The position numbers and the translations under genes were made by a program. A DNA stretch of 64,000 nt from JACVRN01 sp035276685 (lineage in GTDB: Bacteria > Acidobacteriota > Blastocatellia > Pyrinomonadales > Pyrinomonadaceae). This document shows positions 30,060 to 38,334 of this stretch, piece after piece. The notes under the pieces are model-generated. The model saw only the letters and a list, made by a program, of their open reading frames with translations, was not told the origin of the DNA and searched no databases. The stretch's first letter is position 1. The number at the start of each line of letters is the position of its first letter. The stretch covers positions 1 to 64,000 of the forward strand of contig DATELK010000199.1 of assembly GCA_035276685.1 (NCBI GenBank), written 5' to 3'.

Positions 30060-31295
30060 CTATCTCTCTACTAGCTGCATCGCGTGGCCGTCCGGGTCAC
30101 GCACGATGAGAGCGCGACTAAAGCCTAATGCGGGTTCGCGCAGGGTAATCGCACCTGCCGAGATAAAGCTCAGCTTCAACTTCGAGAGAAACTGCGCCGC
30201 GAGGCTTGTGCTTTGGACGGTGAGCCGCGTTTGCCAGTAGGCCAGATCATTCGGTCGCTCATCATTTGGAATCATGCGGCCGTCGCGTGGGCTTAGGTAT
30301 TCCAGAAACTCTATCCCGGGCCCGCTCTCTGCGCGAAGGCTTGTGATACGCAGGCGAGCGCCCTGCACATTGTTCAAGTGCTCCTGCTCCGTGCCGTAAT
30401 TTTCGCTCTCGCCAGCCACACGCATCCCCAGCGTGTCTCTATAAAACTTCAAGCTCGCCTCCGTGTTGCCCACAACAATCGCCGTGTGGTCAATGCCTAG
30501 GAAAAGTCTATCCTTGGCTTGCCAACGGGGCTGCCCCTTGCCCGAGGGGAACTGTAGAATCTCAAGCCAGTGCCTGTCCGGGTCGCGGAAGTAGAAAGCT
30601 TTAATTCCTCCGGCATTCTTGTTCCACGCGGGCAAAGTTTGCGGCCCAGTCGAAGCGTGCTCGACCTTGTTACGTCTGAGCAGAGTGTAAGCCTTCTCCA
30701 TGTCGCTGGTAATGATGGCTATGTGCTGAAACCAGCGGTCGTTGCTTTGGGAATCAACAGGGATGGGTCTCCCCTTCGGCGTCAGGTATTCGGTTAGCTC
30801 TATGAACTCATCGCCCAACCGCATACGAACCACGCGCATGCGAACGCCGAAGACGCCCTGAAGTCGCTCGTAGTCTTCGCCCGCGACTTCTACGTCCGAG
30901 ACTTTCTCAAACGACAGGACTTTGGAATAGAACTCGATTGATGCGTCCATGTCCGAGACGGTCATGCCTACGCTTGAGACCTCTTTGACGGAAGCGGCTG
31001 AAGAAGCGAGTCGTGGTTGCGCGGGAGGCGCGGCGGCTGCGGTGAAAGACTCTTGCCCTCTGCTCATTGGAGGGAATAGCAGAGTGATTGCCAGCAACAA
31101 CCAGAGAATCAACCAGCCGAGCGGAAAGCCTTCGGCGGTCGGCCTTATAGTTTCCGTTTGCGCGCCGCTCTCATCACCGCGGGACTTCGCCTCATCGCGC
31201 CCTCCGGTCTCATTCTCTGCGCTTTTTCTCATAATACTCATCACGCCTACCTCTGGCTGTGTTTGCTTGTCTGTGCGCTTATGCTTCCTGTTCAT
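30060..31295 (-). CDS. Membrane-anchored double VOC (glyoxalase-like) protein
   Basis: 411 residues: a charged N-terminus (1-62), one transmembrane segment ('GWLILWLLLAITLLF'), then two vicinal-oxygen-chelate modules (about 100-250 and 265-410; 'VSSVGMTVSDMDASIEFYSK' and 'GIDHTAIVVGNTEASLKFYR'). Each has candidate metal ligands, including the terminal RDPDRHWLEI and RDPDGHAMQL. VOC proteins act as glyoxalases, dioxygenases or resistance proteins; the substrate is unknown. The ATG overlaps the GMC oxidoreductase stop (ATGA) and has GGAG 8 nt upstream. The soluble part should face the periplasm. Confidence 0.8.
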   Translation of the reverse strand: MNRKHKRTDKQTQPEVGVMSIMRKSAENETGGRDEAKSRGDESGAQTETIRPTAEGFPLGWLILWLLLAITLLFPPMSRGQESFTAAAAPPAQPRLASSAASVKEVSSVGMTVSDMDASIEFYSKVLSFEKVSDVEVAGEDYERLQGVFGVRMRVVRMRLGDEFIELTEYLTPKGRPIPVDSQSNDRWFQHIAIITSDMEKAYTLLRRNKVEHASTGPQTLPAWNKNAGGIKAFYFRDPDRHWLEILQFPSGKGQPRWQAKDRLFLGIDHTAIVVGNTEASLKFYRDTLGMRVAGESENYGTEQEHLNNVQGARLRITSLRAESGPGIEFLEYLSPRDGRMIPNDERPNDLAYWQTRLTVQSTSLAAQFLSKLKLSFISAGAITLREPALGFSRALIVRDPDGHAMQLVER

Positions 31296-32866
31296 CTCAT
31301 TCTCTCCAGGAGGTGATCGCCCACGCGCAGTGCGTTCGCCATGATAGTAAGCGCCGGATTAACAGCCGCAGACGAAGGGAAGAAGCTTGCGTCAACGACG
31401 TACAGGTTATCCAAGTCATGCGCCTTGCAGTTCACATCGAGCGCGGAGGTTTTAGGGTCAGTGCCGAAGCGAATCGTGCCGTTCTGGTGCGCTACGCCCG
31501 CAAGAGGAATGCGTTGTCCCACGAAGAGGTTGCGCGAAAAGAGTCCGACGTGACACGCATGACCGTGTTCGAGACACTTTGTCTGCTGCTGCATCATGCT
31601 CTGCAACTTCTTCTGAAGCCGCTTGTGTCCCTCTTCGTTGTTGGGCTTGTAAGAGAGAACTATGTTGCCTTCTCGGTCGAGAGTCACGCGGTTGTTTGGG
31701 TCAGGGAGGTCTTCGCTCGTCAGCCAGAAGTCTAGCGAATGATTCGCCATCAAATCGAGCGTAAAGCCCGGCGCAATCTTTGGCGCGCCCGCACTCAGAG
31801 TGATGCCATCGAGTTTCCCCACGAAAGAGATGTGACCCATTGGATAGTCCCATTCCTTCGAGCCGAAGTAGAAATCGTTGACCGCCAGTGTCTTTTGAAA
31901 CACCGTAGGGTTTGGACACTTCGAGACGGCCATCATCACGGAGTTAACATGCCCCATGTAGTAACGCCCCACGACATCCGAGCTGTTAGCGAGGCCGTTC
32001 GGATGCTTGTCGTTCGCAGACCTCAGGAGAAGCGCCGCCGAGTTAATTGCGCCGCATGAGACTACGACTATGTCTCCGACAAACTCTTCCGTTTCACCTT
32101 CGCGCTCGACGACAACCGATGTAACTGTTCGCCCGGAAGCGTCCGTCTTCAATCGTTGGACTTTCGAGTTGGTCAGAAGCGTGACGTTCGTGTGCTTGAG
32201 CGCAGGGTCAACTGCACAGACCTGTGCATCCGACTTCGCGTTAACCAGACAGGCGAAGCCGTCGCAGGTGTTGCAGCGAATGCAGGCGCTAGCGCGGCGG
32301 TTCTTCTCGTCAAGCATTATCCCCAAAGGAACATGAAAAGGTTTTGCGCCCAGCCGCTCGAAATCATCTGCGAGCTGCTGTATGCGCGGCTCGTGGCTGA
32401 CCGCAGGATGCGGATATGGCTTGCTCGCGGGCGGCTCTGTGGGGTCAACACCGCGCTCGCCGTGAACCTGATAAAGATATTCGGCTTCGGTGTAGTAGGG
32501 CTCAAGGTGATTGTAAGAGATGGGCCAAGCGGGAGAGACGCCGCCGTGATGGCGTATCTCGCCGAAGTCTCGCTCGCGAAGTCGAAAGAGCGCCGCGCCG
32601 TAAAATTTCGTGTTGCCGCCGACGTAATAGTTCGTGTGCGGATGAAGCTCCTCGCCATCACGGTCGCGCCACTTCTCTTTCGTCTGGTACTTGCCTTCGA
32701 CATTGACCGCGCGGGAATCCCAATTTGCTCGCTCTCGCGGAACGTAATCGCCGCGCTCAAGAAGCAGGATGCGCTTGCCCGAAGGCGCTAAGCGATAAGC
32801 TAGAGTTCCGCCGCCCGCACCCGTTCCGATGATGATTACGTCGTAATGATTATTCGCGTTAGCCAT
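31292..32866 (-). CDS. GMC family oxidoreductase
   Basis: A 524-residue FAD-dependent oxidoreductase. The N-terminal dinucleotide-binding motif is VIIIGTGAGGGTLAYRL (about 10-26), GGNTKFYGAAL is near 85-95, and the C-terminal GMC signature has DASFFPSSAAVNPALTIMA with the FAD-contacting NPALT. A cysteine-rich insert (ACIRCNTCDGFACLVNAK) is typical of the subgroup including gluconate and cholesterol oxidases. The expected reaction is oxidation of an alcohol, sugar or aldehyde; there is no Tat signal. GGGAG precedes the ATG. It is coupled to the downstream VOC gene by a 4-nt overlap. Confidence 0.9.
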   Translation of the reverse strand: MANANNHYDVIIIGTGAGGGTLAYRLAPSGKRILLLERGDYVPRERANWDSRAVNVEGKYQTKEKWRDRDGEELHPHTNYYVGGNTKFYGAALFRLRERDFGEIRHHGGVSPAWPISYNHLEPYYTEAEYLYQVHGERGVDPTEPPASKPYPHPAVSHEPRIQQLADDFERLGAKPFHVPLGIMLDEKNRRASACIRCNTCDGFACLVNAKSDAQVCAVDPALKHTNVTLLTNSKVQRLKTDASGRTVTSVVVEREGETEEFVGDIVVVSCGAINSAALLLRSANDKHPNGLANSSDVVGRYYMGHVNSVMMAVSKCPNPTVFQKTLAVNDFYFGSKEWDYPMGHISFVGKLDGITLSAGAPKIAPGFTLDLMANHSLDFWLTSEDLPDPNNRVTLDREGNIVLSYKPNNEEGHKRLQKKLQSMMQQQTKCLEHGHACHVGLFSRNLFVGQRIPLAGVAHQNGTIRFGTDPKTSALDVNCKAHDLDNLYVVDASFFPSSAAVNPALTIMANALRVGDHLLERMR

Positions 32867-32896
32867 GACACGCTCTCCCTTTTAACATCAGATTCA

Positions 32897-32975
32897 AACA
32901 GGATGGACAAGATGGACAGGATAAGCAGAATAGAGCTAACTTTTCTTTATCCTGTCTATCCTGTCTATCCCTGTT
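32897..32975. repeat. Dispersed hairpin repeat, copy 3
   Basis: The arms 32897-32924 and 32946-32975 are built from the same 9-bp units as copies 1 and 2, now with GGACAGGAT/GGATGGACA variants, around a loop similar to copy 2. The outer arm overlaps the stop codon of the DM13 gene by two bases, so the element has become part of the gene end. As with the other copies, it separates two genes on the same strand (DM13 and GMC). Confidence 0.8.
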
Positions 32976-33465
32976 AATTTTTAGCTTCAGTCGTGAGCGG
33001 CGCGGTGCCGAAATTCACGCCGAAGCGGCGGCACCAGATGGTCACGGCTCTGTATTTAGTCAAATCAACATCAGAAGGGATGTCGTAATTCTGGTCGCCT
33101 ATGTTTCCCTTGAGAGCGCCGACTTCTACGAAGCCAGCGTTCTTAACCGTCTCGCTGTCGGCGGCGTCATTCGCCGCGACCAGGTAAACGCGCACGTCCG
33201 GCCCGTTAGAAGTCTCAAAGTCCGTCAACCGCAGAGTGCGTCTGCCATCCGCAAGCTGAAAGATGCTCGCGTGACCTTTGGTCTCGTGCGCGACGCTGTG
33301 GAAGTGGCCTGTTAAGAGAGTCGCGGGCTGTGCCGATGAAGCCTGCGCCGTCGGAAATCCTTCGTTGACTCTCTGGTTGATGAAGAGGCGTTCGGGGCGA
33401 AAGGCGTACCACGCTCCCGCTAAAGCTATTAAAGCAACTACCCCGGCTAATACTTTGCGCTGCAT
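32974..33465 (-). CDS. DM13-domain exported protein
   Basis: 163 residues: an N-terminal membrane anchor or signal (MQRKVLAGVVALIALAGAWY), then a DM13 domain (about 50-160; 'GHFHSVAHETKGHASIFQL', 'DFETSNGPDVRVYL', 'TIWCRRFGVNFGTAPL'). DM13 domains are proposed to act as redox (cytochrome-like) modules with a conserved cysteine, here in TIWCRRF. The ATG at 33465 is chosen because AAGGAG lies upstream; a TTG at 33486 overlaps that ribosome binding site. It lies about 300 nt downstream of an ECF-type promoter motif. Confidence 0.85.
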   Translation of the reverse strand: MQRKVLAGVVALIALAGAWYAFRPERLFINQRVNEGFPTAQASSAQPATLLTGHFHSVAHETKGHASIFQLADGRRTLRLTDFETSNGPDVRVYLVAANDAADSETVKNAGFVEVGALKGNIGDQNYDIPSDVDLTKYRAVTIWCRRFGVNFGTAPLTTEAKN

Positions 33466-33503
33466 GTTCTCTAATCTCCTTTTCAATATGACTGAGTTTT
33501 CCG

Positions 33504-33529
33504 AAGTGCTCTTTCGTCCCGGAGCACTT
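33504..33529 (-). promoter_or_regulatory. Inverted repeat upstream of the DM13 gene
   Basis: AAGTGCTC (33504-33511) and GAGCACTT (33522-33529) form a perfect 8-bp dyad with a 10-nt spacer, about 39-64 nt upstream of the DM13 start. It could be a repressor site or a leader hairpin. Confidence 0.35.
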
Positions 33530-33559
33530 AATCTTTTCCGTTTTCCCTGTCACCCTGCT

Positions 33560-33604
33560 TCACGCGAGGACACACTTCCAGGACTGAAGATGCGACACTT
33601 TCAT
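33560..33604 (-). other. Conserved leader element / 14-codon leader ORF
   Basis: On the minus strand this reads ATG...TGA encoding MKVSHLQSWKCVLA. The underlying DNA contains GGACACACTTCC and AAGATGCGACACTTTCATC, which recur at 37790-37830 as GGACACACTTCC and AAGATGTGACACTTCCATC. There the reading starts the aquaporin (MEVSHLAGGSVSG). Both copies lie between an ECF-type promoter motif and the gene it should serve. It may be a translated leader or a DNA-binding site. Confidence 0.4.
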
Positions 33605-33780
33605 CCCCTTAAGCCCTTTAACTTGTGCGAGGTTTCAGTTTGAGAAGTCTTGCAAACAGGCGTTGCTTTTATCACTCAATAGTTATGAGCGAGAGCGCGG
33701 CCGTTTGCTCAGAAGCTTTGGCTCTGCGCGAGCCATCGGATTTCAAATACTTGGTAAGTAACTGCTCCATCCATCCTAAT

Positions 33781-33807
33781 AGTCGAAGCTGTCCGAGAAT
33801 CCTTACA
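33781..33807 (-). promoter_or_regulatory. ECF-sigma-type promoter upstream of the DM13-GMC unit
   Basis: On the minus strand: TGTAAGGATT (33798-33807), 12-nt spacer, CGACT (33781-33785). It matches the motifs at 37927-37954, 39934-39960 and 41147-41174. It points toward the DM13 gene, leaving a leader of about 310 nt that contains the conserved element and a dyad. Confidence 0.6.
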
Positions 33808-33835
33808 GGAAATTTTCAATGCGTTTCCGCCGAAA

Positions 33836-34324
33836 TCAGCGCGACGCTTTAAGCGCTTCGCCTAGCGACCACATGGAAGCTCCAAGTAGCACCGCGTCCT
33901 TCAATAAAAATCCTCCTGAGCCGGAAAGGGCCGGAAAGCCTCCGAGGCTTCGCTCCCAACCCGGAAGAGAAAAGAGAAAGGTGAGCGTAGTCAGAAAAGT
34001 CAGCACGGCGATGGCGCTGCCTATAACTGTCAGGCGCGCCGAGACAGTACGCAGCGCAATTAAGACTGCTGTCGTAATCTCCGTTATGCCGAGCAGGTTC
34101 GACACAGCCTGAAGGCTCATGAAGCTGTACATCCAACTCATGAGCGGGCTTGTAGAGACCAGAGGCTCTATGCCTTTGGCTTCATAGCCTGTGAACTTCA
34201 TAGCGCCAATCCACGCGAGCACGAGCACCAAACCATAGCGGAGCACGTATTCTCCAATCGTCTGAACACGCTCAGCCACGCCGCGCCCACTTCTGATTCC
34301 AACTGTCGCAAAATCTGTAGCCAT
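33836..34324 (-). CDS. DUF417 (YkgB/RclC family) membrane protein
   Basis: A 162-residue inner-membrane protein with four hydrophobic segments (about 25-45, 60-85, 90-110 and 130-150). The block LRYGLVLVLAWIGAMKFTGYEAKGI and the SPLMSWMYS motif mark it as DUF417. The E. coli member RclC (YkgB) belongs to the reactive-chlorine-resistance operon, so a role in oxidant stress is plausible. The ATG at 34324 has GAAGGAAG upstream; the frame is open to 34411, but that stretch overlaps the preceding gene. It is the last gene of the aquaporin-led unit. Confidence 0.85.
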   Translation of the reverse strand: MATDFATVGIRSGRGVAERVQTIGEYVLRYGLVLVLAWIGAMKFTGYEAKGIEPLVSTSPLMSWMYSFMSLQAVSNLLGITEITTAVLIALRTVSARLTVIGSAIAVLTFLTTLTFLFSLPGWERSLGGFPALSGSGGFLLKDAVLLGASMWSLGEALKASR

Positions 34325-34353
34325 AATTTTTCTTCCTTCACACAAGATTCCAG

Positions 34354-36015
34354 TTAAGGCCTCATGCCCGCGATGTTCAGTCTCATTTTGTAGAGACCCG
34401 TGCGCGCGCAAAGGTAGAGCATCTTGCCGTCTTCATCGCCCCAGGCCATGTTGTGTATGTGCTTCGGCGCGATGATTAATCCTAGCTGCTTGCCCTCGGG
34501 CGAAATCACCCAGAGGCCGCCGGGGCCCGAGACGTAAAGATTGCCTTCCTTATCCACCTTGATTCCGTCAATCGCATTCTTCTCTTTGTCGAGCTGAGGC
34601 GTCATGTCGAAGAAGACCTGCCCGTTCGCCAAAGTTCCGTTCGCCCGCGTGTCGTAACGCATGACGACCACACGCTTCTCGTCCCAGTTGCCGACGTACA
34701 GATATTTTTCATCAGGCGAGAAGGCTATGCCGTTAGGCCCGCTCAATTCTTTGGTGAGAAGTTGAAGCTTGCCCTTGTAAACGGAATAGACGCCGCTATA
34801 GGGCAGCTCCTTTCTTGGATCATCGAAGAACTTGGGAAGTCCGAACGGCGGGTCTGTGAAATAGAGCGTGCCGTCCGAGCGATAAACAAGGTCGTTCGGG
34901 CTGTTCAATCGCTTGCCTTCATACTTGTCAGCAAGAACAGTCACACTGCCATCTTTTTCCGTGCGTGTTACGCGGCGATTGCCGTGCTCGTTGACGGTCA
35001 ATCGCCCTTGCGGGTCGAGGGTCAGACCGTTCGAACCGGGCTGTCCGTATTCGGCTATGTCCGCGCCGGAATATCCGCTCGGACGGCGAAACACTTCCAG
35101 CTTGCCTGGCTGATTCCCTTCGGGCACATACTTGTAAATCGTGTTGCTATTCGGGTCGCTGAAGAGAAGATAGCCGCCATCGCGTACCCAGACGGGCCCT
35201 TCCGTAAACTTGAATCCCTCTGCGAGCTTGAAGATTTTAGGGTTCGCGCCGACGATTCTTTCTATAGCGGGGTCTGTGCGTACTACCTCCACATTCACTT
35301 CGCTGGGCGTAATTGCAACCGGTTCCGGCGTGCCCGTATAAAACTCAAGCTTCGCCTCGCGCACCCAAATGAAATTGGTCGGCGGATTCGAGAGCGGGCC
35401 GTTGATGCCGAAGACTGCCAGTTGAATCTGCTGCCCCGGCTTAACGTTGCGGCCTATGATGAGACGGTTCGGCGCGTTGAAGCCGCTCACGACAGAGCCA
35501 CCCGTCTGCCCCACGGCGCGCGTCAGCTCGCCGTCCACCCAGACCTCCGCGTAATCATCCAGCGCCGTCTCGAAGACAACAATGGAACCCGACGTGTCAA
35601 AGCCGCCTACACGCTCAGGGACGGTGACGCGTATACGATACCAGTTGAAGCACATCCTTCCGGTCGCGCGACGCATGTTGAGCGTCGAAGCGTCAATGAC
35701 TTCCCACTTTGAATCATCGAAATCCGCGACGCCTGCGTGCGGCGTATAGTCGTAAGTCTTGAGGGGTGCGCCCGTTGGCTGGCCGTCCGCGCCGGGCGCG
35801 CGAAAATCAACCTCCACGACCTTCGTATCGCTGTAACGCCAGGCTCCTTTCACCATCTCAACACCCTCACGAGTGGAAAGGTCAATCGTCGCTTTAGGAG
35901 TGCCTGAAGGTACGTTGTTATTGCTGTCCGCGCTCGCCGCCTGCGTGGTGTAGAAGGCGAAGACAATCGCTGCGAGAATCGTTGCGGTTATCAGAAGCAT
36001 TCTTAATTTCATCAT
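34354..36015 (-). CDS. Exported SMP-30/gluconolactonase-like protein with N-terminal beta-sandwich
   Basis: 553 residues: a signal peptide (to about 28), a galactose-binding-like beta-sandwich (about 45-225; 'FNWYRIRVTVPERVG', 'FETALDDYAEVWVDGEL'), then a six-bladed SMP-30/gluconolaconase/LRE-like propeller (about 255-545; 'FTEGPVWVRDGGYLLFSDP', 'SNGLTLDPQGRL', 'NSPNDLVYRSDGTLYFTDP'). The conserved Glu, Asn and Asp metal ligands are present. The likely activity is a periplasmic lactonase. Start: AAAGG lies 6 nt before the ATG at 36015; the ATG at 36021 overlaps it. It is in line with the GlcG-cupin gene. Confidence 0.87.
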   Translation of the reverse strand: MMKLRMLLITATILAAIVFAFYTTQAASADSNNNVPSGTPKATIDLSTREGVEMVKGAWRYSDTKVVEVDFRAPGADGQPTGAPLKTYDYTPHAGVADFDDSKWEVIDASTLNMRRATGRMCFNWYRIRVTVPERVGGFDTSGSIVVFETALDDYAEVWVDGELTRAVGQTGGSVVSGFNAPNRLIIGRNVKPGQQIQLAVFGINGPLSNPPTNFIWVREAKLEFYTGTPEPVAITPSEVNVEVVRTDPAIERIVGANPKIFKLAEGFKFTEGPVWVRDGGYLLFSDPNSNTIYKYVPEGNQPGKLEVFRRPSGYSGADIAEYGQPGSNGLTLDPQGRLTVNEHGNRRVTRTEKDGSVTVLADKYEGKRLNSPNDLVYRSDGTLYFTDPPFGLPKFFDDPRKELPYSGVYSVYKGKLQLLTKELSGPNGIAFSPDEKYLYVGNWDEKRVVVMRYDTRANGTLANGQVFFDMTPQLDKEKNAIDGIKVDKEGNLYVSGPGGLWVISPEGKQLGLIIAPKHIHNMAWGDEDGKMLYLCARTGLYKMRLNIAGMRP

Positions 36016-36043
36016 CCACATCCTTTCACTCTAACGAGACGCG

Positions 36044-36925
36044 CTAACGCACCTTCACCACGTAATAGAGAAACGTGCCTTTCACCTCTTTGAACCAGTG
36101 CGGGACGCCTGCGGGAATGACCACCACATCGCCTTTGCTCAGGCGGCGCGTCTCGCTCGCTCCCGTGACACTTGCGGCTCTAATCTCGTTTGCCGCAATC
36201 GTCTTTGCATCTACAGGCTCACCACCCGTCACGAGCGTGGCAGAGCCTTCCGTAACGTAAATGATGTCCGTGTCGAGGGCGTGAACTTCCACCACGCCTG
36301 GCTTATCACGACGGCTAGGATTAACCATGTAGTTCACACCATTGGAGCCATCAATCAAACTAGCCCCTTTAACAAAGGCCGCCGCCACTTGACGGCTATC
36401 GAAATAAGTAATGGCCTTTGAAGCTGTCGTCGTGTTAGTGCCTCCCGATTTGAAAGCGTTAGCTCCTGCGATAGCCAGTTGCTCGTCCTGCTGAGCGCTC
36501 GATGCGCCGCTCACGCCGACGCCGCCTATAATTTGCCCTTCGTATTCAATCGGAACTCCGCCCTGAAGCGGTGTGAAATCCGGCAGAGCGACCATAGCCG
36601 TGCGCCCGTTCTTAATCACATCCTCAAAAAACTTCGTAGGGCGTTTGAACATGACGGCGGTCTTGGCCTTGCCTATGGAGATGTTCGCGCCCGCCGTGAA
36701 AGTTCCGTCCAGGCGTTCGAGCGCCATCAGGTTGCCGCCCTCGTCTACGACGGCTATGACGCCGCCAGGTGCATTCAACCTCTTCGCCTCGGCCTTGGCC
36801 GCCGCGATGACTTGGTTCGCTCCGTCCAGCGTCAAACTCTTCTTGTTATCAATCTGAGCCTGCGTGACCGTTGCAGTTGCGATAAGGAGCAGCGCGGCGG
36901 CGATAAAGTTAAGAATCCTTCTCAT
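36044..36925 (-). CDS. Exported GlcG/HbpS-like domain fused to a cupin
   Basis: 293 residues: a signal peptide (1-23); a GlcG/HbpS/PduO-like domain (about 30-165), recognised by 'GGVIAVVDEGGNLMALERLDG', 'AKTAVMFKRPT' and 'QGGVPIEYEGQIIGGVGVSG'; and a C-terminal cupin (about 200-293), recognised by 'EVHALDTDIIYVTEGSATLVTGG' and 'LSKGDVVVIPAGVPHWFKEV'. HbpS relatives bind haem and sense oxidative stress outside the cell. The cupin lacks the usual first HxH pair (VHALDTD), so metal binding may be altered. AGGAG precedes the ATG. The fusion suggests a single extracellular sensor or enzyme. Confidence 0.85.
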   Translation of the reverse strand: MRRILNFIAAALLLIATATVTQAQIDNKKSLTLDGANQVIAAAKAEAKRLNAPGGVIAVVDEGGNLMALERLDGTFTAGANISIGKAKTAVMFKRPTKFFEDVIKNGRTAMVALPDFTPLQGGVPIEYEGQIIGGVGVSGASSAQQDEQLAIAGANAFKSGGTNTTTASKAITYFDSRQVAAAFVKGASLIDGSNGVNYMVNPSRRDKPGVVEVHALDTDIIYVTEGSATLVTGGEPVDAKTIAANEIRAASVTGASETRRLSKGDVVVIPAGVPHWFKEVKGTFLYYVVKVR

Positions 36926-36946
36926 GAGTTAATCTCCTATTAGCTG

Positions 36947-37831
36947 TTAGCACTCAGCAGTCAGCTTTTGTCTTTGCTGATTGCTTTTATATCCGCACCT
37001 GAAGATGCAGCGTTGATTGTTCTGGTGATGCAGCTTGGCGCACATCACGGGTCTCGTTCTGCGCGTTCGTATGTAGACTTCAGCCGCCGAGAGCATCCCG
37101 AGCGGCGGCGCTGTGAAATAGACCCAGAGCGCAGTCCAGTTGCGCCCGCTGAAGGCGGAGCCAAAGGTGCGCGCAGGATTCATGCTCATCCCTGAAATAG
37201 GCGATTCGATGCTGATGTACGTTGCTACCAGTATCCCTGCAATCACTCCCGTCCAGCGAGCCACGCGCAGGTTGTTTGAAGCGTGAAGTATCGCCGTCAT
37301 GAGAATGAAAGAGATTAAAGTTTCGGCTATGAATGCTGCGAATGAGCCTTGCGGCCCCGGCACGGTCGCGACGTAATTGACAGAAGGGTCTGAGATAAGA
37401 TTGCCCAGGATAAGAGCGGAGAGACGGACGCCCGCGATGCCTCCGGCGAATTGAGCGAGCATGTAAAGAAGAGCATCCCACACCGCGACCTTACCTAGAC
37501 GTAAGAACGTGAGCGTCGTCGCAGGGTTGATGTGCGCGCCCGAGCGTTTCCCCCAGGGCGAATAGATGATGGCAATGGCAGTCAATCCCATCATCGCTCC
37601 CATCAACCCGCGTAGCGCGAGTGGCGAAGTAACACTTCTGTTAATAGGCGAAGACGGATGAAAGATGAGAACGGCGAAGAAACAGGCCGAGACCATAAAG
37701 AACCCGAGTCCACTTGCCTCTATCAAATACTCCGGCAAATGCTCTAGCAGAGTGCGGCGAGATTCGTCGTTTGCGCGCTCTTCGACTCCGGACACACTTC
37801 CGCCCGCAAGATGTGACACTTCCATCTTCAT
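36947..37831 (-). CDS. MIP family channel (aquaporin-like)
   Basis: A 294-residue major intrinsic protein with six transmembrane segments and both half-helix NPA boxes: HINPATT (about 110) and SMNPART (about 220). It conducts water, glycerol or small neutral solutes across the inner membrane; peroxide transport would fit the neighbouring redox genes but is inference. The C-terminal tail (CAKLHHQNNQRC) is cysteine- and histidine-rich. No ribosome binding site is clear at the GTG 37834 or the ATGs 37831 and 37825. The first dozen codons coincide with the leader element shared with 33.6 kb, so the true start is uncertain. An ECF-type promoter motif lies about 95 nt upstream. Confidence 0.88.
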   Translation of the reverse strand: MKMEVSHLAGGSVSGVEERANDESRRTLLEHLPEYLIEASGLGFFMVSACFFAVLIFHPSSPINRSVTSPLALRGLMGAMMGLTAIAIIYSPWGKRSGAHINPATTLTFLRLGKVAVWDALLYMLAQFAGGIAGVRLSALILGNLISDPSVNYVATVPGPQGSFAAFIAETLISFILMTAILHASNNLRVARWTGVIAGILVATYISIESPISGMSMNPARTFGSAFSGRNWTALWVYFTAPPLGMLSAAEVYIRTRRTRPVMCAKLHHQNNQRCIFRCGYKSNQQRQKLTAEC

Positions 37832-37926
37832 CACAGGATGCTCTTAGCGCAGTTAATTAAGGCGAGGGGTTTGCTGTTGCTACTAATCTTCAGTTTAAGA
37901 TTGATACTTCATCCATCTATGCCTTT

Positions 37927-37954
37927 AGTCGCGTGAGGCACGGGAATCCTTACA
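37927..37954 (-). promoter_or_regulatory. ECF-sigma-type promoter of the aquaporin unit
   Basis: On the minus strand: TGTAAGGATT (37945-37954), 13-nt spacer, CGACT (37927-37931). It is identical in both boxes and spacing to the motif before the spondin gene. It should drive the aquaporin, GlcG-cupin, SMP-30 and DUF417 genes. Confidence 0.65.
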
Positions 37955-37967
37955 CCCGATTCTGTAC

Positions 37968-38285
37968 TTATGACGGCGGCGAGTCTTTGAGCCTTTGCTT
38001 AATGCGTTCGCGCGCCTCGGGGCTGAGCGTCGGGGTAGAGTTCTGTGCTATAGAGGAAGCGTGGGAGCGGCGTGTGCTATTACGCATGAACAGAAGTTGT
38101 CGCAGGTAGCGCATACAGGGAGGACACAGCCAGTTATGAAGCCGTAGAATTGTGTTTTCACGCCAGCCCAGTCTACGCTCCAGGGATTTGGACATCACCT
38201 CGGTCAGCTCTCTGCACTGCGGTAACCTCCGCAGCACAAAACGTCTCAACTGCGTCCTTACTTTTCTGAAAAATTTCTCCGCCAC
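37968..38285 (-). CDS. Zinc-finger anti-sigma-like protein (second copy)
   Basis: A 105-residue soluble protein paralogous to the anti-sigma next to the ECF gene. They share CRELTEVMSKSLERRL / CTELLPIISQALEREW, then LRLHNWLCPPCMRYLRQL / MRLHFLYCDFCERYLKQL, giving the HxxxCxxC zinc-binding core of ZAS-type anti-sigma factors. There is no transmembrane segment, so it would bind a sigma factor in the cytoplasm, perhaps as a thiol-redox switch. It sits directly after the subtilase gene and before the aquaporin promoter motif. Confidence 0.75.
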   Translation of the reverse strand: MAEKFFRKVRTQLRRFVLRRLPQCRELTEVMSKSLERRLGWRENTILRLHNWLCPPCMRYLRQLLFMRNSTRRSHASSIAQNSTPTLSPEARERIKQRLKDSPPS

Positions 38286-38334
38286 TTAAATCAATCCCCG
38301 CTGATTTCATGAGCCGTGCAATAAATGTTACGCC

